Shown in pieces: positions 8,208 to 17,365 of a stretch of DNA of 64,000 bases; position 1 is the first letter of the stretch, and each line of letters begins with the position of its first letter. Made by a program: the position numbers and the translations under genes. This DNA comes from Tsukamurella pseudospumae (GTDB lineage: Bacteria > Actinomycetota > Actinomycetes > Mycobacteriales > Mycobacteriaceae). Under the pieces are notes generated by a model. That model was given only the letters and a program-made list of their open reading frames with translations, was not told where the DNA came from and searched no databases. The stretch spans positions 183,828 to 247,827 of the forward strand of contig NZ_LSRE01000013.1 of assembly GCF_001575205.1 (NCBI RefSeq). The letters are read 5' to 3'.

Positions 8208-10181
8208 ATGACCGCACACTCCCACCCCCTCGACCCGCTCTCCGCCGACGAGATCCGCGCCGTCACCGCGCTGCTCGCGCAGGAGCACGGCGTGGGCGCC
8301 ACGTGGCGCTACGCGTCGATCGAGATGTTCGAGCCGAGCAAGGCCGAGATCACCGCCTTCGACACCGACGGGACGCCGTGCGAGCGCGTCGCGGTCGCGG
8401 TGCTCTTCGATCGCACCGCGAACCACACCTACAAGGCCCGCGTGTCCCTGACGGACGGCACCGTCACCACGTTCGAGCACATCCCGGACGTACAGGCGAA
8501 CGTCACCGTCGACGAGTGGGACGAGGCCGACCGGGCCCTGCGCGCCCACCCCGACGTGATCGCCGCGCTCGCGGCGCGGGGCGTCACCGACATGTCGCTG
8601 GTGTTCATGGACACCTGGACCTACGGCGCGGTGCTCATCCCCGAGGAGTTCGCCGGCCGGCGCATCGGCTGGTCCGATACGTGGGTCCGGGCGTCCGACG
8701 GTGCCAACCCCTACGCCGGTCCGGTCAACGGCTTCCACTGCGTGATCGACCTGAACACCATGGAGCTGCTCAAGATCGAGGACACGTTCCACGTGGAACG
8801 GCCGGAGATCATGGGCGAGTACGTGCCGCGGATGCTGCCCAAGGAGATCCGTGAGGCGTCGACCCGCCCGGAGCGCAAGCCGCTGGAGATCACCCAGCCC
8901 GAGGGCCCCGGCTTCACACTGGAGGGCAACAAGCTGACGTGGCAGAACTGGTCACTGCGCGTGGGTTTCAACTACCGCGAGGGCATGACCCTGCACGCGA
9001 TCACCTACAACGACAACGGGAACGTGCGCAAGATCGCGCACCGCCTCTCGTTCTCCGAGATGATGGTCCCCTACCGCGATCACTGCGACGACCACTACCG
9101 GCGCACCGCCTTCGACATCGGCGAGTGGGGCCTCGGCTTCATGACCACCTCGCTCGCCCTGGGCTGCGACTGCCTCGGCGAGATCCGGTACCTGGACGCC
9201 GTCCTGCACGACAGCAAGGGCGAGCCCTACGACATCGCCAACGCGATCTGCATCCACGAGGAGGACAACGCCGTCCTGTGGAAGCACGTCGACCACCACG
9301 ACGGCGCCGAGGTCCGCCGCATGCGCCGCCTGACGGTGTCCTTCCACGTGACCGTCGCGAACTACGAGTACCTCACGTACTGGCGGTTCTACGAGGACGG
9401 CAACATCGAGTGCGAGGTGCGCGCCACCGGCATCATGGTGGTCAGCCACTTCCCCGAGGGCGGATCCCATCCGCACGGCACGCTCGTGGACAACCGCACC
9501 TACGCGCCCTTCCACCAGCACTTCATCGTCGCCCGCATGGACCTCGACGTGGACGGCGAGGACAACACCGTCTACCAGTCCGAGACGCGCATGGTGCCCA
9601 CCGGGCCGGACAACCCCTACGGCCTCTCGCTGCAGCAGGTGAACACCCCCTTGCGCACCGAGGAGGAGGGCAAACAGGACCCGCACTACCCCACGCAGCG
9701 ATCGTGGAAGGTGGTCAACGACAACGTGAAGACGGGCCTGGGCGTCTCCCCGTCGTACAAGCTCGTCGCCTCCGCGAACGTGCCCGCGATGTTCGACCCG
9801 GCCTCCCCCATCCTCGACCGCTGCCGCGCCATCGAGCACACTCTGTGGGTCACGCCCAACGATCGCGAGGAGCGCTGGCCCGCAGGTGAATTCGTGAACC
9901 AGGGCGGCGGCGGCATGGGCCTGCCGGCGTGGACCGCGCAGAACCGCTCGATCGAGAACACCGACGTGGTGCTCTGGTACACCTTCGGCATCCACCACAT
10001 CACCCGTCCCGAGGACTGGCCGATCATGCCGGCCGACACGGTGAACTTCTGGCTCAAGCCCTTCGGCTTCTTCGACCGGAACCCCTCGCTGGACGTGGCG
10101 CCCACGCCCGCCAAGTCCGGGTCGTGCTGTTCCACCGAGTCCGACGGTGCCGAATCGTCCTGTTGTGAGGGGGAGAAGTGA
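8208..10181 (+). CDS. copper-containing primary amine oxidase
   Basis: 657 residues. It oxidises a primary amine to an aldehyde with release of H2O2 and ammonia, using a self-made topaquinone. The cofactor Tyr is 386 in the NYEY motif. The catalytic Asp is probably 303 in AFDIGEWGLG. Copper ligands are His436 and His438 in FHQHF plus a His at 596/597 in GIHHITRPEDW. Spacing matches the Arthrobacter-type enzymes of about 640 residues. Unusual is the C-terminal tail with two Cys pairs (SGSCCSTES and ESSCCEGEK), absent from the classical enzymes I know. The stop overlaps the USP start in a GTGA. Confidence 0.93.
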   Translation: MTAHSHPLDPLSADEIRAVTALLAQEHGVGATWRYASIEMFEPSKAEITAFDTDGTPCERVAVAVLFDRTANHTYKARVSLTDGTVTTFEHIPDVQANVTVDEWDEADRALRAHPDVIAALAARGVTDMSLVFMDTWTYGAVLIPEEFAGRRIGWSDTWVRASDGANPYAGPVNGFHCVIDLNTMELLKIEDTFHVERPEIMGEYVPRMLPKEIREASTRPERKPLEITQPEGPGFTLEGNKLTWQNWSLRVGFNYREGMTLHAITYNDNGNVRKIAHRLSFSEMMVPYRDHCDDHYRRTAFDIGEWGLGFMTTSLALGCDCLGEIRYLDAVLHDSKGEPYDIANAICIHEEDNAVLWKHVDHHDGAEVRRMRRLTVSFHVTVANYEYLTYWRFYEDGNIECEVRATGIMVVSHFPEGGSHPHGTLVDNRTYAPFHQHFIVARMDLDVDGEDNTVYQSETRMVPTGPDNPYGLSLQQVNTPLRTEEEGKQDPHYPTQRSWKVVNDNVKTGLGVSPSYKLVASANVPAMFDPASPILDRCRAIEHTLWVTPNDREERWPAGEFVNQGGGGMGLPAWTAQNRSIENTDVVLWYTFGIHHITRPEDWPIMPADTVNFWLKPFGFFDRNPSLDVAPTPAKSGSCCSTESDGAESSCCEGEK

Positions 10182-11044
10182 AGATCTACGTCGCCTACCT
10201 GGCCACCGACGGCGGCCGTGACGCCGTCGCGCTCGGCGTGCAGCTGGCCCGCACCCTCGGCGCCGAGCTCGCGCTCGGCATGGTGGTGCCGCCCGACCAG
10301 ACCGGGTCCTTCGTCTCCGGCGACCTGACCTCCCAGGTGCTCACCGAGCAGGCGGACGCCTGGCTGACGCAGGCCCGGACGCTGGTGCCGGACGACGTGA
10401 CCACGAGCACCCATGTGGGCGTGCATGACTCGATCGCCGGCGGCATCATCGCCGAGGCGGAGCGGATCGGCGCCGCGATCGTCGTGACGGGCGCCACCGG
10501 TGGAGGGCTGCTCGGCAAGCACTCGCTGGGCCCCGTCGTCAACGACCTCATCCACTCCGCGCCCATGGCCGTGGCGCTGGCCCCGCGCGGGCAGCGCCAC
10601 TCCAAGGCGGAGCGGGTGCGCTCGGTGACCTGCGCGGTCGGCACCCGGCCGGGCGCCGCGGAGCTGCTGGACGCCGCGATCGCCGGCGCCGAACGCGCCG
10701 GGGTCCCCCTCCGGCTCGTCTCGCTCATCGCGGTCGACCTCATGCCCGGCCCGCAGCAGAGCGACGACGGCAAGCTCGACGAGGCCCGCCGCCACTCGCT
10801 CGCGGTACTCGACGAGGCCCGCGCCAAGCTGTCCGGATCGGTCGAGGTGACCTCGGCGGTCGTCCTCGGCGACACCGTCGAGGACGCCGTCAACAGCCTC
10901 GACTGGCACCCGGGCGACGTGATCCTCGTCGGCTCGAGCCGCCTCGCCGCGCCCCGCCGCCTGTTCCTCGGCTCGACCGCGGCGAAGATGCTCCGCGTCC
11001 TCGACGTCCCGATGGTCGTCGTGCCCCGGGCCGGGATCTCATGA
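10178..11044 (+). CDS. universal stress protein, tandem USP domains
   Basis: 288 residues with two UspA-type domains (about 1-142 and 148-288). Each ends in a nucleotide-loop-like segment: VVTGATGGGLLGKHSLG in the first and LVGSSRLAAPRRLFLG in the second, resembling G-2x-G-9x-G(S/T). Such proteins often ride with transporters, here in a GTGA overlap with the amine oxidase and an ATGA overlap with the permease. A role in modulating the adjacent APC permease or in responding to the H2O2 and aldehyde made by the oxidase is plausible but is inference. Confidence 0.8.
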   Translation: MKIYVAYLATDGGRDAVALGVQLARTLGAELALGMVVPPDQTGSFVSGDLTSQVLTEQADAWLTQARTLVPDDVTTSTHVGVHDSIAGGIIAEAERIGAAIVVTGATGGGLLGKHSLGPVVNDLIHSAPMAVALAPRGQRHSKAERVRSVTCAVGTRPGAAELLDAAIAGAERAGVPLRLVSLIAVDLMPGPQQSDDGKLDEARRHSLAVLDEARAKLSGSVEVTSAVVLGDTVEDAVNSLDWHPGDVILVGSSRLAAPRRLFLGSTAAKMLRVLDVPMVVVPRAGIS

Positions 11045-12600
11045 CCGCCGACGCGGGCCGCGGTCCCGACACCGCGTCCGCGGACGGGAGCGGCGACACC
11101 GTCGACAAGGGCCTCGCGAAGGGCCGGATCGGCACCTTCGCCGGTGCGGTCCTGGGCATCTCGACGGTGGCCCCCGGCTACACGCTGACCGCGAGCATCG
11201 GCCTCATCGTCGCCTCGGTGGGGCTGAAGATGCCCGCGATCTTCATCGCCGGTTTCATCCCGATGTTCCTCACCGCGTACGCCTACCGCGAGCTCAACTC
11301 GCGGGTGCCGGACTGCGGCGCGTCGTTCACCTGGTCCACCAAGGCCTTCGGGCCGTACGTGGGCTGGATGTGCGGATGGGGCATGGTGCTCGCCACCATC
11401 ATCGTGCTGTCGAACCTGGCGGCGATCGCCGTCGACTACTTCTACCTGTTCCTCGCCCAGGTGATGGGCAACGACTCGATCGCGGACCTGGCGTCGAACA
11501 AGCTCGTCAACATCGCGACCACACTGGTGTTCATCGTGATCGCGACCTACATCTCGGGTCGCGGCGTCACCACCAGCGCCGTGGTGCAGTACGCGCTGGT
11601 CGGCTTCCAGATGGTGGTGCTGGTGGCCTTCGCGGTCACGGCGATCGTGCGCTCGCACGGCGTGCCCACCGGACTGTCCTTCTCGATCGACTGGTTCAAC
11701 CCGTTCACGGGGCTGACGATCGCCGCGTTCGTCGTCGGCCTCACGGGCTCGATCTTCGCGTTCTGGGGCTGGGACACCTGTCTCACGCTCGGTGAGGAGT
11801 CCAAGGACCCCACGAAGGTCCCCGGCCGCGCCGGGCTGCTCGCCGTGGTGTCGATCCTCATCACCTACCTGCTCGTGGCGATCGCCGTGATGATGTACGC
11901 GGGCGTGGGCACCGAGGGCGTGGGCCTGGGCAACCCGGACAACTCCGAGAACGTCTTCCGGCCGCTCGCGAACCCGGTGCTGGGCGGCTTCGGCGGCCTC
12001 ATGCTGTTCCTCGCGATCTTCGCCTCGTCGATCGCGAGCCTGCAGACCACCTTCCTGCCCGCCGCGCGGACGATGCTCGCGATGGGCAGCTACGGCGCCT
12101 TCCCGAAGAAGCTGGCGGCGGTGCACCCGCGCTACCTGGTCCCGACCTACGCGACCGTCGTCTCCGGCATCATCACCGCCGTCTTCTACGCCGTGGTCAA
12201 GATGCTTTCGGACCGCGCCCTGCTCGACACCATCGCCGCGCTGGGCATCATGATCTGCTGGTACTACGGCATCACGGCATTCGCCTGCGTCTGGTTCTTC
12301 CGTCGCGAGCTGTTCACCAGCGTCCACAACATCGTCTACAAGTTCCTGTTCCCGTTGCTCGGCGGCGCGATCCTGGCGGTCGTCTTCGTCATCTCGGTGC
12401 AGGAGAGCCTCAACCCCGAGAACGGCAGCGGCTCCTCGCTGTTCGGGATCGGCCTCGTGTTCTACATCGGCTTCGGCCTGCTCCTGCTGGGGGTCGTGCT
12501 GATGTTCGTACGGCGGGCCACCCACCCCGCCTTCTTCCGCGGCGAGACCCTGCGCCGCACCATCGCCCCCGTCGACGTCGACAAGGAGACACTGACATGA
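11041..12600 (+). CDS. APC-family amino acid/amine permease
   Basis: 519 residues with about 12 to 14 hydrophobic helices. The N-terminal GAVLGISTVAPGYTLTASIG is the TM1 glycine-rich substrate segment of amino acid-polyamine-organocation transporters, and GWDTCLTLGEESKDP lies at the TM6/7 region. The ATGA overlaps on both sides (with the USP gene and with gabT) place it inside the amine operon. Import of the primary amine, putrescine or GABA handled by its neighbours is the likely role; the exact substrate is not readable from sequence. Confidence 0.87.
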   Translation: MTADAGRGPDTASADGSGDTVDKGLAKGRIGTFAGAVLGISTVAPGYTLTASIGLIVASVGLKMPAIFIAGFIPMFLTAYAYRELNSRVPDCGASFTWSTKAFGPYVGWMCGWGMVLATIIVLSNLAAIAVDYFYLFLAQVMGNDSIADLASNKLVNIATTLVFIVIATYISGRGVTTSAVVQYALVGFQMVVLVAFAVTAIVRSHGVPTGLSFSIDWFNPFTGLTIAAFVVGLTGSIFAFWGWDTCLTLGEESKDPTKVPGRAGLLAVVSILITYLLVAIAVMMYAGVGTEGVGLGNPDNSENVFRPLANPVLGGFGGLMLFLAIFASSIASLQTTFLPAARTMLAMGSYGAFPKKLAAVHPRYLVPTYATVVSGIITAVFYAVVKMLSDRALLDTIAALGIMICWYYGITAFACVWFFRRELFTSVHNIVYKFLFPLLGGAILAVVFVISVQESLNPENGSGSSLFGIGLVFYIGFGLLLLGVVLMFVRRATHPAFFRGETLRRTIAPVDVDKETLT

Positions 12601-13961
12601 CCGCATCCACCACCTCGCTGACGTACCGCCTGCCGCAGGTCCGCAACCTCGTCACCGCCCTGCCCGGCCCGGAGTCCGCCCGCCTGGCGGAGCGCCGACG
12701 GTCCGCCGTGGCCGGCGGGGTCGGCTCGTCGGTGCCCGTGTACGCCGCGGACGCCGACGGCGGCGTCATCGTGGACGTGGACGGCAACTCGCTGATCGAC
12801 CTGGGCTCCGGCATCGCCGTGACCAGCGTCGGCGCGTCCGACCCGCGCGTCGCGGAAGCCGTTGCGGCGCAGGCGCAGCACTTCACCCACACCTGCTTCA
12901 TGGTGACCCCGTACGAGGGCTACGTGGCCGTGGCGGAGCGTCTGAACGCGCTCACCCCCGGCTATCACGACAAGCGCACCGTGCTGTTCAACTCCGGGGC
13001 GGAGGCCGTGGAGAACGCGATCAAGGTGGCGCGCCTGGCCACCGGGCGCGATGCGGTGGTCGCCTTCGACCACGCCTACCACGGCCGCACCAACCTGACG
13101 ATGGCGCTGACCGCGAAGACCATGCCCTACAAGAAGAACTTCGGCCCGTTCGCGCCCGAGGTCTACCGGATGCCGATGTCGTACCCGTACCGGGACGCCG
13201 CCGCGGGCCTCGACGCCGACGGCAAGGCCGCCGCCGCCCGCGCCATCACGCAGATCGAGAAGCAGATCGGCAGCGACGCGGTAGCCGCCGTCATCATCGA
13301 GCCGATCCAGGGCGAGGGCGGCTTCATCGTTCCCGCACCGGGATTCCTTCCCGCGCTGGCCGCTTGGGCGAAGGAGAACGGCGTCGTCTTCATCGCCGAC
13401 GAGGTGCAGACCGGCTTCGCCCGCACCGGCGCCTGGTTCGCCTGCGAGGACGAGGGCATCGTGCCGGACATCATCACCATGGCCAAGGGCATCGCGGGCG
13501 GCATGCCGCTGTCCGCGATCACCGGCCGCGCCGACCTGCTCGACGCGGTGCACGCCGGCGGGCTCGGCGGCACCTACGGCGGCAACCCCGTCGCCTGCGC
13601 CGCGGCGCTCGCCGCACTGGACACCATGGAGGACCTCCACCTCCCGGCGCGCGCCCGGGCCATCGGCGAGAGCGCCACGACCCGGCTGCGCGCCCTCGCG
13701 GACGAGATCGGTGTGATCGGCGACGTCCGCGGCCGCGGCGCGATGATCGCGATCGAGCTGGTCCACCCCGGCACCTCGGAGCCGGACGCCGACCTGACGA
13801 AGGCCGTCGCCGCGAAGGCCCTCGCCGCCGGAGTCGTGATCCTGACCTGCGGCACCTACGGCAATGTCATCCGCCTGCTCCCGCCGCTGGTGATCGGCGA
13901 CGCGCTGCTCGACGACGCTCTCACGGTCCTCGAGACCGCGCTCCGCGAGGCCGCGGCCTAG
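12597..13961 (+). CDS. gabT: 4-aminobutyrate aminotransferase (class III)
   Basis: 454 residues, PLP-dependent fold type I. FNSGAEAVENA near 131-141 binds the phosphate, FIADEVQTGFARTG near 265-278 holds the PLP-contacting Asp, and Lys297 in ITMAKGIAGG forms the Schiff base. It would transfer the amino group of GABA to 2-oxoglutarate, giving succinate semialdehyde. The start overlaps the permease stop (ATGA). With the upstream aldehyde dehydrogenase producing GABA and gabD downstream, the pathway to succinate is complete. The GABA assignment rests on family resemblance plus context. Confidence 0.87.
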   Translation: MTASTTSLTYRLPQVRNLVTALPGPESARLAERRRSAVAGGVGSSVPVYAADADGGVIVDVDGNSLIDLGSGIAVTSVGASDPRVAEAVAAQAQHFTHTCFMVTPYEGYVAVAERLNALTPGYHDKRTVLFNSGAEAVENAIKVARLATGRDAVVAFDHAYHGRTNLTMALTAKTMPYKKNFGPFAPEVYRMPMSYPYRDAAAGLDADGKAAAARAITQIEKQIGSDAVAAVIIEPIQGEGGFIVPAPGFLPALAAWAKENGVVFIADEVQTGFARTGAWFACEDEGIVPDIITMAKGIAGGMPLSAITGRADLLDAVHAGGLGGTYGGNPVACAAALAALDTMEDLHLPARARAIGESATTRLRALADEIGVIGDVRGRGAMIAIELVHPGTSEPDADLTKAVAAKALAAGVVILTCGTYGNVIRLLPPLVIGDALLDDALTVLETALREAAA

Positions 13962-13986
13962 CCGGCTGCTCCATCCCGGCGAACCC

Positions 13987-14025
13987 GCCCGCGCGCACCG
14001 TCCCATCCGGCCGATGCGCGCGGGC
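13987..14025 (+). terminator. perfect hairpin between gabT and gabD
   Basis: Arms GCCCGCGCGCA (13987-13997) and TGCGCGCGGGC (14015-14025) pair perfectly over 11 bases around a 17-base loop. No T-run follows. It may end or attenuate the operon before gabD, or act as an RNA-stability element. Each arm region also carries one copy of the repeated GCACCGTC octamer (13995-14002 and 14024-14031). Confidence 0.5.
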
Positions 14026-14072
14026 ACCGTCGCACCCCAGACTGACCGCTACACCCGACTCGAGAGGTCACT

Positions 14073-15530
14073 GTGAACGTCACCGAACTCCTGAACTCCG
14101 TCCCCACCGGCCTGTGGCAGGGGGGCCGCTCCGTGCCGAGCGAGTCCGGCCGCACCTTCGACGTGGTCAACCCCGCCACCGGCGAGGTCCTCGCCTCCGT
14201 CGCGAACGCCACTCCCGCCGACGCCCGCGCCGCCCTGGACATGGCGACCGCCGTCGCCGACGACTGGGCCGCCACCCCGGCCCGCACCCGCGCGGAGATC
14301 CTGCGCGCGGCATTCGAGGCGGTCACGGCCCGCGCCGACGACTTCGCCCTGCTCATGACCCTCGAGATGGGCAAGATCCTGCCCGAGAGCCGCGGCGAGG
14401 TGACCTACGGCGCCGAGTTCCTGCGCTGGTTCTCCGAGGAGGCCGTCCGCATCGGCGGCCGCACCGCGACCGCCCCCGCCGGGACCGGGGAGATCGCCGT
14501 CGTCAAGGAACCCGTCGGGCCGTGCCTGGCGATCACGCCGTGGAACTTCCCGCTGGCCATGGGAACCCGCAAGATCGGGCCGGCGCTCGCCGCGGGCTGC
14601 ACCATGATCGTCAAGCCCGCCGAGGACACCCCGCTCACCATGCTGCTGCTCGCGCAGGTCTTCGCCGAGGTCGGCCTTCCCGCCGGCGTGCTGTCGGTGC
14701 TCCCGACCCTCGATGCGCCCACCGTCGTCGGGGAGCTCATGGCCGACGACCGCCTGCGCAAGGTCTCCTTCACCGGCTCCACCGGCGTCGGAAAGATCCT
14801 CCTCGCCCAGGCCGCGAACAACGTGCTGCGCACCTCGATGGAGCTCGGCGGCAGCGCCCCGTTCGTCGTCTTCGACGATGCCGACCTCGACAAGGCCGTC
14901 GACGGCGCCATGCTCGCCAAGATGCGCAACGGCGGCGAGGCGTGCACCGCCGCCAACCGCATCCTGGTGCAGAGCGGCATCCGCGAGGCCTTCACCGCGA
15001 AGCTCACCGAGCGCGTCGCCGCGATGCGCGTCGGGCCGGGCTGGGAGGAGGGCTCCGCCATCGGCCCGATCATCAACGCCAAGCAGCGCGGTTCCATTGC
15101 CGCACTCGTCGACGAGGCCGTCGCCGCCGGTGCCACGGTGCGCACCGGCGGCAAGCAGGTCGACGGTGCCGGGTTCTTCTTCGAGCCCACCGTCCTGGAC
15201 GGCATTCCCGACGGTGCCCGCATCCGCCGCGACGAGATCTTCGGTCCCGTCGCCGCGATCGTCGGCTTCGACACCGAGGAGGAGGGCGTCGCCATGGCCA
15301 ACGACACCGAGTACGGCCTCGCCGCCTACTTCTTCACGGAGAACCTCGGCCGGGCGCAGCGCGTCGCGCGGAAGCTGCAGGCGGGCATGGTCGGCGTGAA
15401 CCGCGGCGTGATCTCCGACCCGGCGGCACCGTTCGGCGGGATCAAGCAGTCCGGCCTCGGCTCCGAGGGCGGCAGCGAGGGCATCGAGGAGTACCTCAAC
15501 ACCAAGTACATCGCCCTGCCCGCGGTCTGA
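14073..15530 (+). CDS. gabD: succinate-semialdehyde dehydrogenase
   Basis: 485 residues, aldehyde dehydrogenase superfamily. ITPWNFPLAMGTRKIGPALAAG near 154 and the loop KPAEDTPLT near 181 are the cofactor and signature regions of the SSADH branch. Glu257 in MELGG is the base and Cys291 in NGGEACTAANR the nucleophile. It oxidises succinate semialdehyde to succinate, completing GABA breakdown. The GTG at 14073 comes after CGAGAGGTCACT. A 111-base gap with a strong hairpin separates it from gabT, so its expression may be partly uncoupled from the operon. Confidence 0.88.
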   Translation: MNVTELLNSVPTGLWQGGRSVPSESGRTFDVVNPATGEVLASVANATPADARAALDMATAVADDWAATPARTRAEILRAAFEAVTARADDFALLMTLEMGKILPESRGEVTYGAEFLRWFSEEAVRIGGRTATAPAGTGEIAVVKEPVGPCLAITPWNFPLAMGTRKIGPALAAGCTMIVKPAEDTPLTMLLLAQVFAEVGLPAGVLSVLPTLDAPTVVGELMADDRLRKVSFTGSTGVGKILLAQAANNVLRTSMELGGSAPFVVFDDADLDKAVDGAMLAKMRNGGEACTAANRILVQSGIREAFTAKLTERVAAMRVGPGWEEGSAIGPIINAKQRGSIAALVDEAVAAGATVRTGGKQVDGAGFFFEPTVLDGIPDGARIRRDEIFGPVAAIVGFDTEEEGVAMANDTEYGLAAYFFTENLGRAQRVARKLQAGMVGVNRGVISDPAAPFGGIKQSGLGSEGGSEGIEEYLNTKYIALPAV

Positions 15531-15531
15531 T

Positions 15532-15891
15532 TCAGCCGATGCGCGGCAGCTTGAGGTACGCCAGGCCGAGCAGGTCGAAGGAGAGGTAGCCCAGGATCGC
15601 GGCGGCGGCGGCGCTCGCCACCACGACGAGCCCCCGCCACCAGGTTCCTCGCGGCGCGGCCTGCAGCCACCAGAGGATGCCGGTGAAGGTCACGATCGGC
15701 CCCAGCAGAGCGATCGGCACCGTCGCCAGGCCCGTGTCGCCGACGACCCGGACGACACGGGCCACCGCACCCAGCAGCACTGACAGCGGAACCGTGACCA
15801 GCAGCAGCCGCGTCCAGCCCGGACCGGCCGCGATCAGGCGGTATCCCGCTACGGAGCCGGCTGCGCCGGCAAGCGCCACGAGCACGATCAC
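15532..15891 (-). CDS. small four-helix membrane protein
   Basis: About 119 residues, nearly all hydrophobic, with four predicted membrane helices (from VLVALAGAAGSVAGY to ILGYLSFDLLGLAYLK). No recognised family. The GTG at 15891 overlaps the stop of the next minus-strand gene in a GTGA, favouring this start over an upstream GTG at 15915. With its neighbour it forms a two-gene tail behind the sugar transferase of the exopolysaccharide locus; a helper role in polymer export or modification is possible but unsupported. It ends one base after gabD on the opposite strand. Confidence 0.6.
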   Translation of the reverse strand: MIVLVALAGAAGSVAGYRLIAAGPGWTRLLLVTVPLSVLLGAVARVVRVVGDTGLATVPIALLGPIVTFTGILWWLQAAPRGTWWRGLVVVASAAAAAILGYLSFDLLGLAYLKLPRIG

Positions 15892-16301
15892 CGGCGGAGC
15901 CTCCGTACCGACCACAGCCCCGCCGCTGTTCCGAGCCCGGCGACGACTGGCGCCGCGAACAGGAATCGGACCCCTGCCGACGGCGGCATCCCCAGCAGGC
16001 CGACCAGCGCGTAGACCCCCACCGAGGAGACGCCGGCGAGCAGACCGAACACGAGCAGGCCGAAGGCTCGGGGGCCCAATCGGTCCCGCAGGCCGAACAG
16101 GACACCGGTGGCGACCGAGACGAGGGCGAGGCCGAGGAGGCGGACGTCGAACTCCGTGCCTCGCCACGCCGGCGCCGACGACAGCTCGCTCACGAACACC
16201 GCGGCGAACGCTCCGCCCGCGGCGACCGCCAGGAGGGTTCGACGGTCGGTGGGCAACCGCGCACCGTCGGGCGCGGTCCGGTCCCGGGATCGGTCCTGCA
16301 C
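15888..16301 (-). CDS. small four-helix membrane protein
   Basis: About 137 residues with four hydrophobic segments after a charged N terminus (QDRSRDRT). Examples are LLAVAAGGAFAAVF, LLGLALVSVATGVLFGL, FGLLVFGLLAGVSSVGVYAL and FLFAAPVVAGLGTAAGL. I do not recognise the family. The start is uncertain: GTG 16301 is used because it keeps the gene within the 20 bases after the sugar transferase stop, but no clear ribosome site precedes it. The GTGA overlap with the next small membrane gene indicates a translationally coupled pair. Confidence 0.55.
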   Translation of the reverse strand: MQDRSRDRTAPDGARLPTDRRTLLAVAAGGAFAAVFVSELSSAPAWRGTEFDVRLLGLALVSVATGVLFGLRDRLGPRAFGLLVFGLLAGVSSVGVYALVGLLGMPPSAGVRFLFAAPVVAGLGTAAGLWSVRRLRR

Positions 16302-16321
16302 GGAGACGACGATACGGCCCG

Positions 16322-17329
16322 TCAGTACGCGCCGTCGGAGGTGAGCACCGTCTTGACCGTGCGGGCGATGATGCTGATGTCCTGGCCGAGGGACCAGTTC
16401 TCGACGTACCCCACGTCGAGCCGGATCGACTCGTCCCAGGAGAGGTCGGAGCGACCACTGACCTGCCACGCACCAGTCACGCCGGGCTTGACCAGCAGGC
16501 GACGCCGCATCACGGGCGGGTACTGCTCGACCTCGTGGGCGAGCGCGGGCCGCGGGCCGACGACGGCCATCTCGCCGCGCAGCACGTTGAAGAACTGCGG
16601 CAGCTCGTCGAGGCTGTACCGGCGGATGACACGCCCGACCCGGGTCACCCGCGGGTCGTCCTTCACCTTGAACAGTGGTCCCGCACCGACGTTCTCGCCG
16701 GACAGGACGTCGCGGCGCGCGTCGGCGTCGATGTACATGCTGCGGAACTTGATCATGTCGAAGAGGGCGCCGCCGGACCCGACGCGGGTGGCGCGGTAGA
16801 AGACCGGCCCGCGGCTGTCGATCTTGATCGCAACGGCGACCGCGACCATCACGGGCGCCGTCAGCACCAGGCCGACTGCGGCCACGGTGAGGTCGAGGAG
16901 CCGCTTCCCCAGGCCGAACGACCGGCTCGGCTTCGGGGCCGCGATGTACATCATCGGCGTCTGCCCGAGCGGCTGGCTGACGATCCGGCTGCCTGCGACG
17001 TCGGCGATGCCTGCGGTGACGACCAGCTCCACACCGTCCTCGGCGAGCTGCCACATCAGATCACGCACGTCGTCCGGGCCGAGCGAGTCGGTGGCAGTGA
17101 GCACGACGACGCCCGCTCCGGTCTCATGAACCGCCTCGAGGACGGTGCGGTCGGTCCCCACGACGGGGATCCGGGCACCGCGCACTTCGATCGCGTCGAC
17201 GGCCGTCGCGTCACCGGGCGGTAGGCACACCCCGACGATCCGGGCGCCCGCGTACTCGGCGCGCAGCATGCTCCGCACGGAGGCGGTGGCCGACGCGTAG
17301 CCGCCGACGATGAGGGTGGGTGCGCCCAC
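16322..17329 (-). CDS. initiating polyprenyl-phosphate sugar-1-P transferase, C-terminal half
   Basis: 335 residues. Residues about 1-130 form the Rossmann-like middle domain (PTLIVGGYASATASV). Then comes one hydrophobic hairpin helix (DLTVAAVGLVLTAPVMVAVA) and the complete bacterial sugar transferase domain: FDMIKFRSMYIDAD, IRRYSLDELPQFFNVLRGEM, VVGPRP and GVTGAWQVSGRS. Such enzymes move a sugar-1-phosphate from UDP-sugar to undecaprenyl phosphate and start repeat-unit synthesis. The N-terminal multi-helix domain lies upstream in the same frame but is separated by TAG at 17366-17368. This half could be made from GTG 17329, and the catalytic part is intact. Confidence 0.8.
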   Translation of the reverse strand: MGAPTLIVGGYASATASVRSMLRAEYAGARIVGVCLPPGDATAVDAIEVRGARIPVVGTDRTVLEAVHETGAGVVVLTATDSLGPDDVRDLMWQLAEDGVELVVTAGIADVAGSRIVSQPLGQTPMMYIAAPKPSRSFGLGKRLLDLTVAAVGLVLTAPVMVAVAVAIKIDSRGPVFYRATRVGSGGALFDMIKFRSMYIDADARRDVLSGENVGAGPLFKVKDDPRVTRVGRVIRRYSLDELPQFFNVLRGEMAVVGPRPALAHEVEQYPPVMRRRLLVKPGVTGAWQVSGRSDLSWDESIRLDVGYVENWSLGQDISIIARTVKTVLTSDGAY

Positions 17330-17365
17330 GGCGCCCGAGTCCGTGCGACCGAGGCGGCGGCGGAA

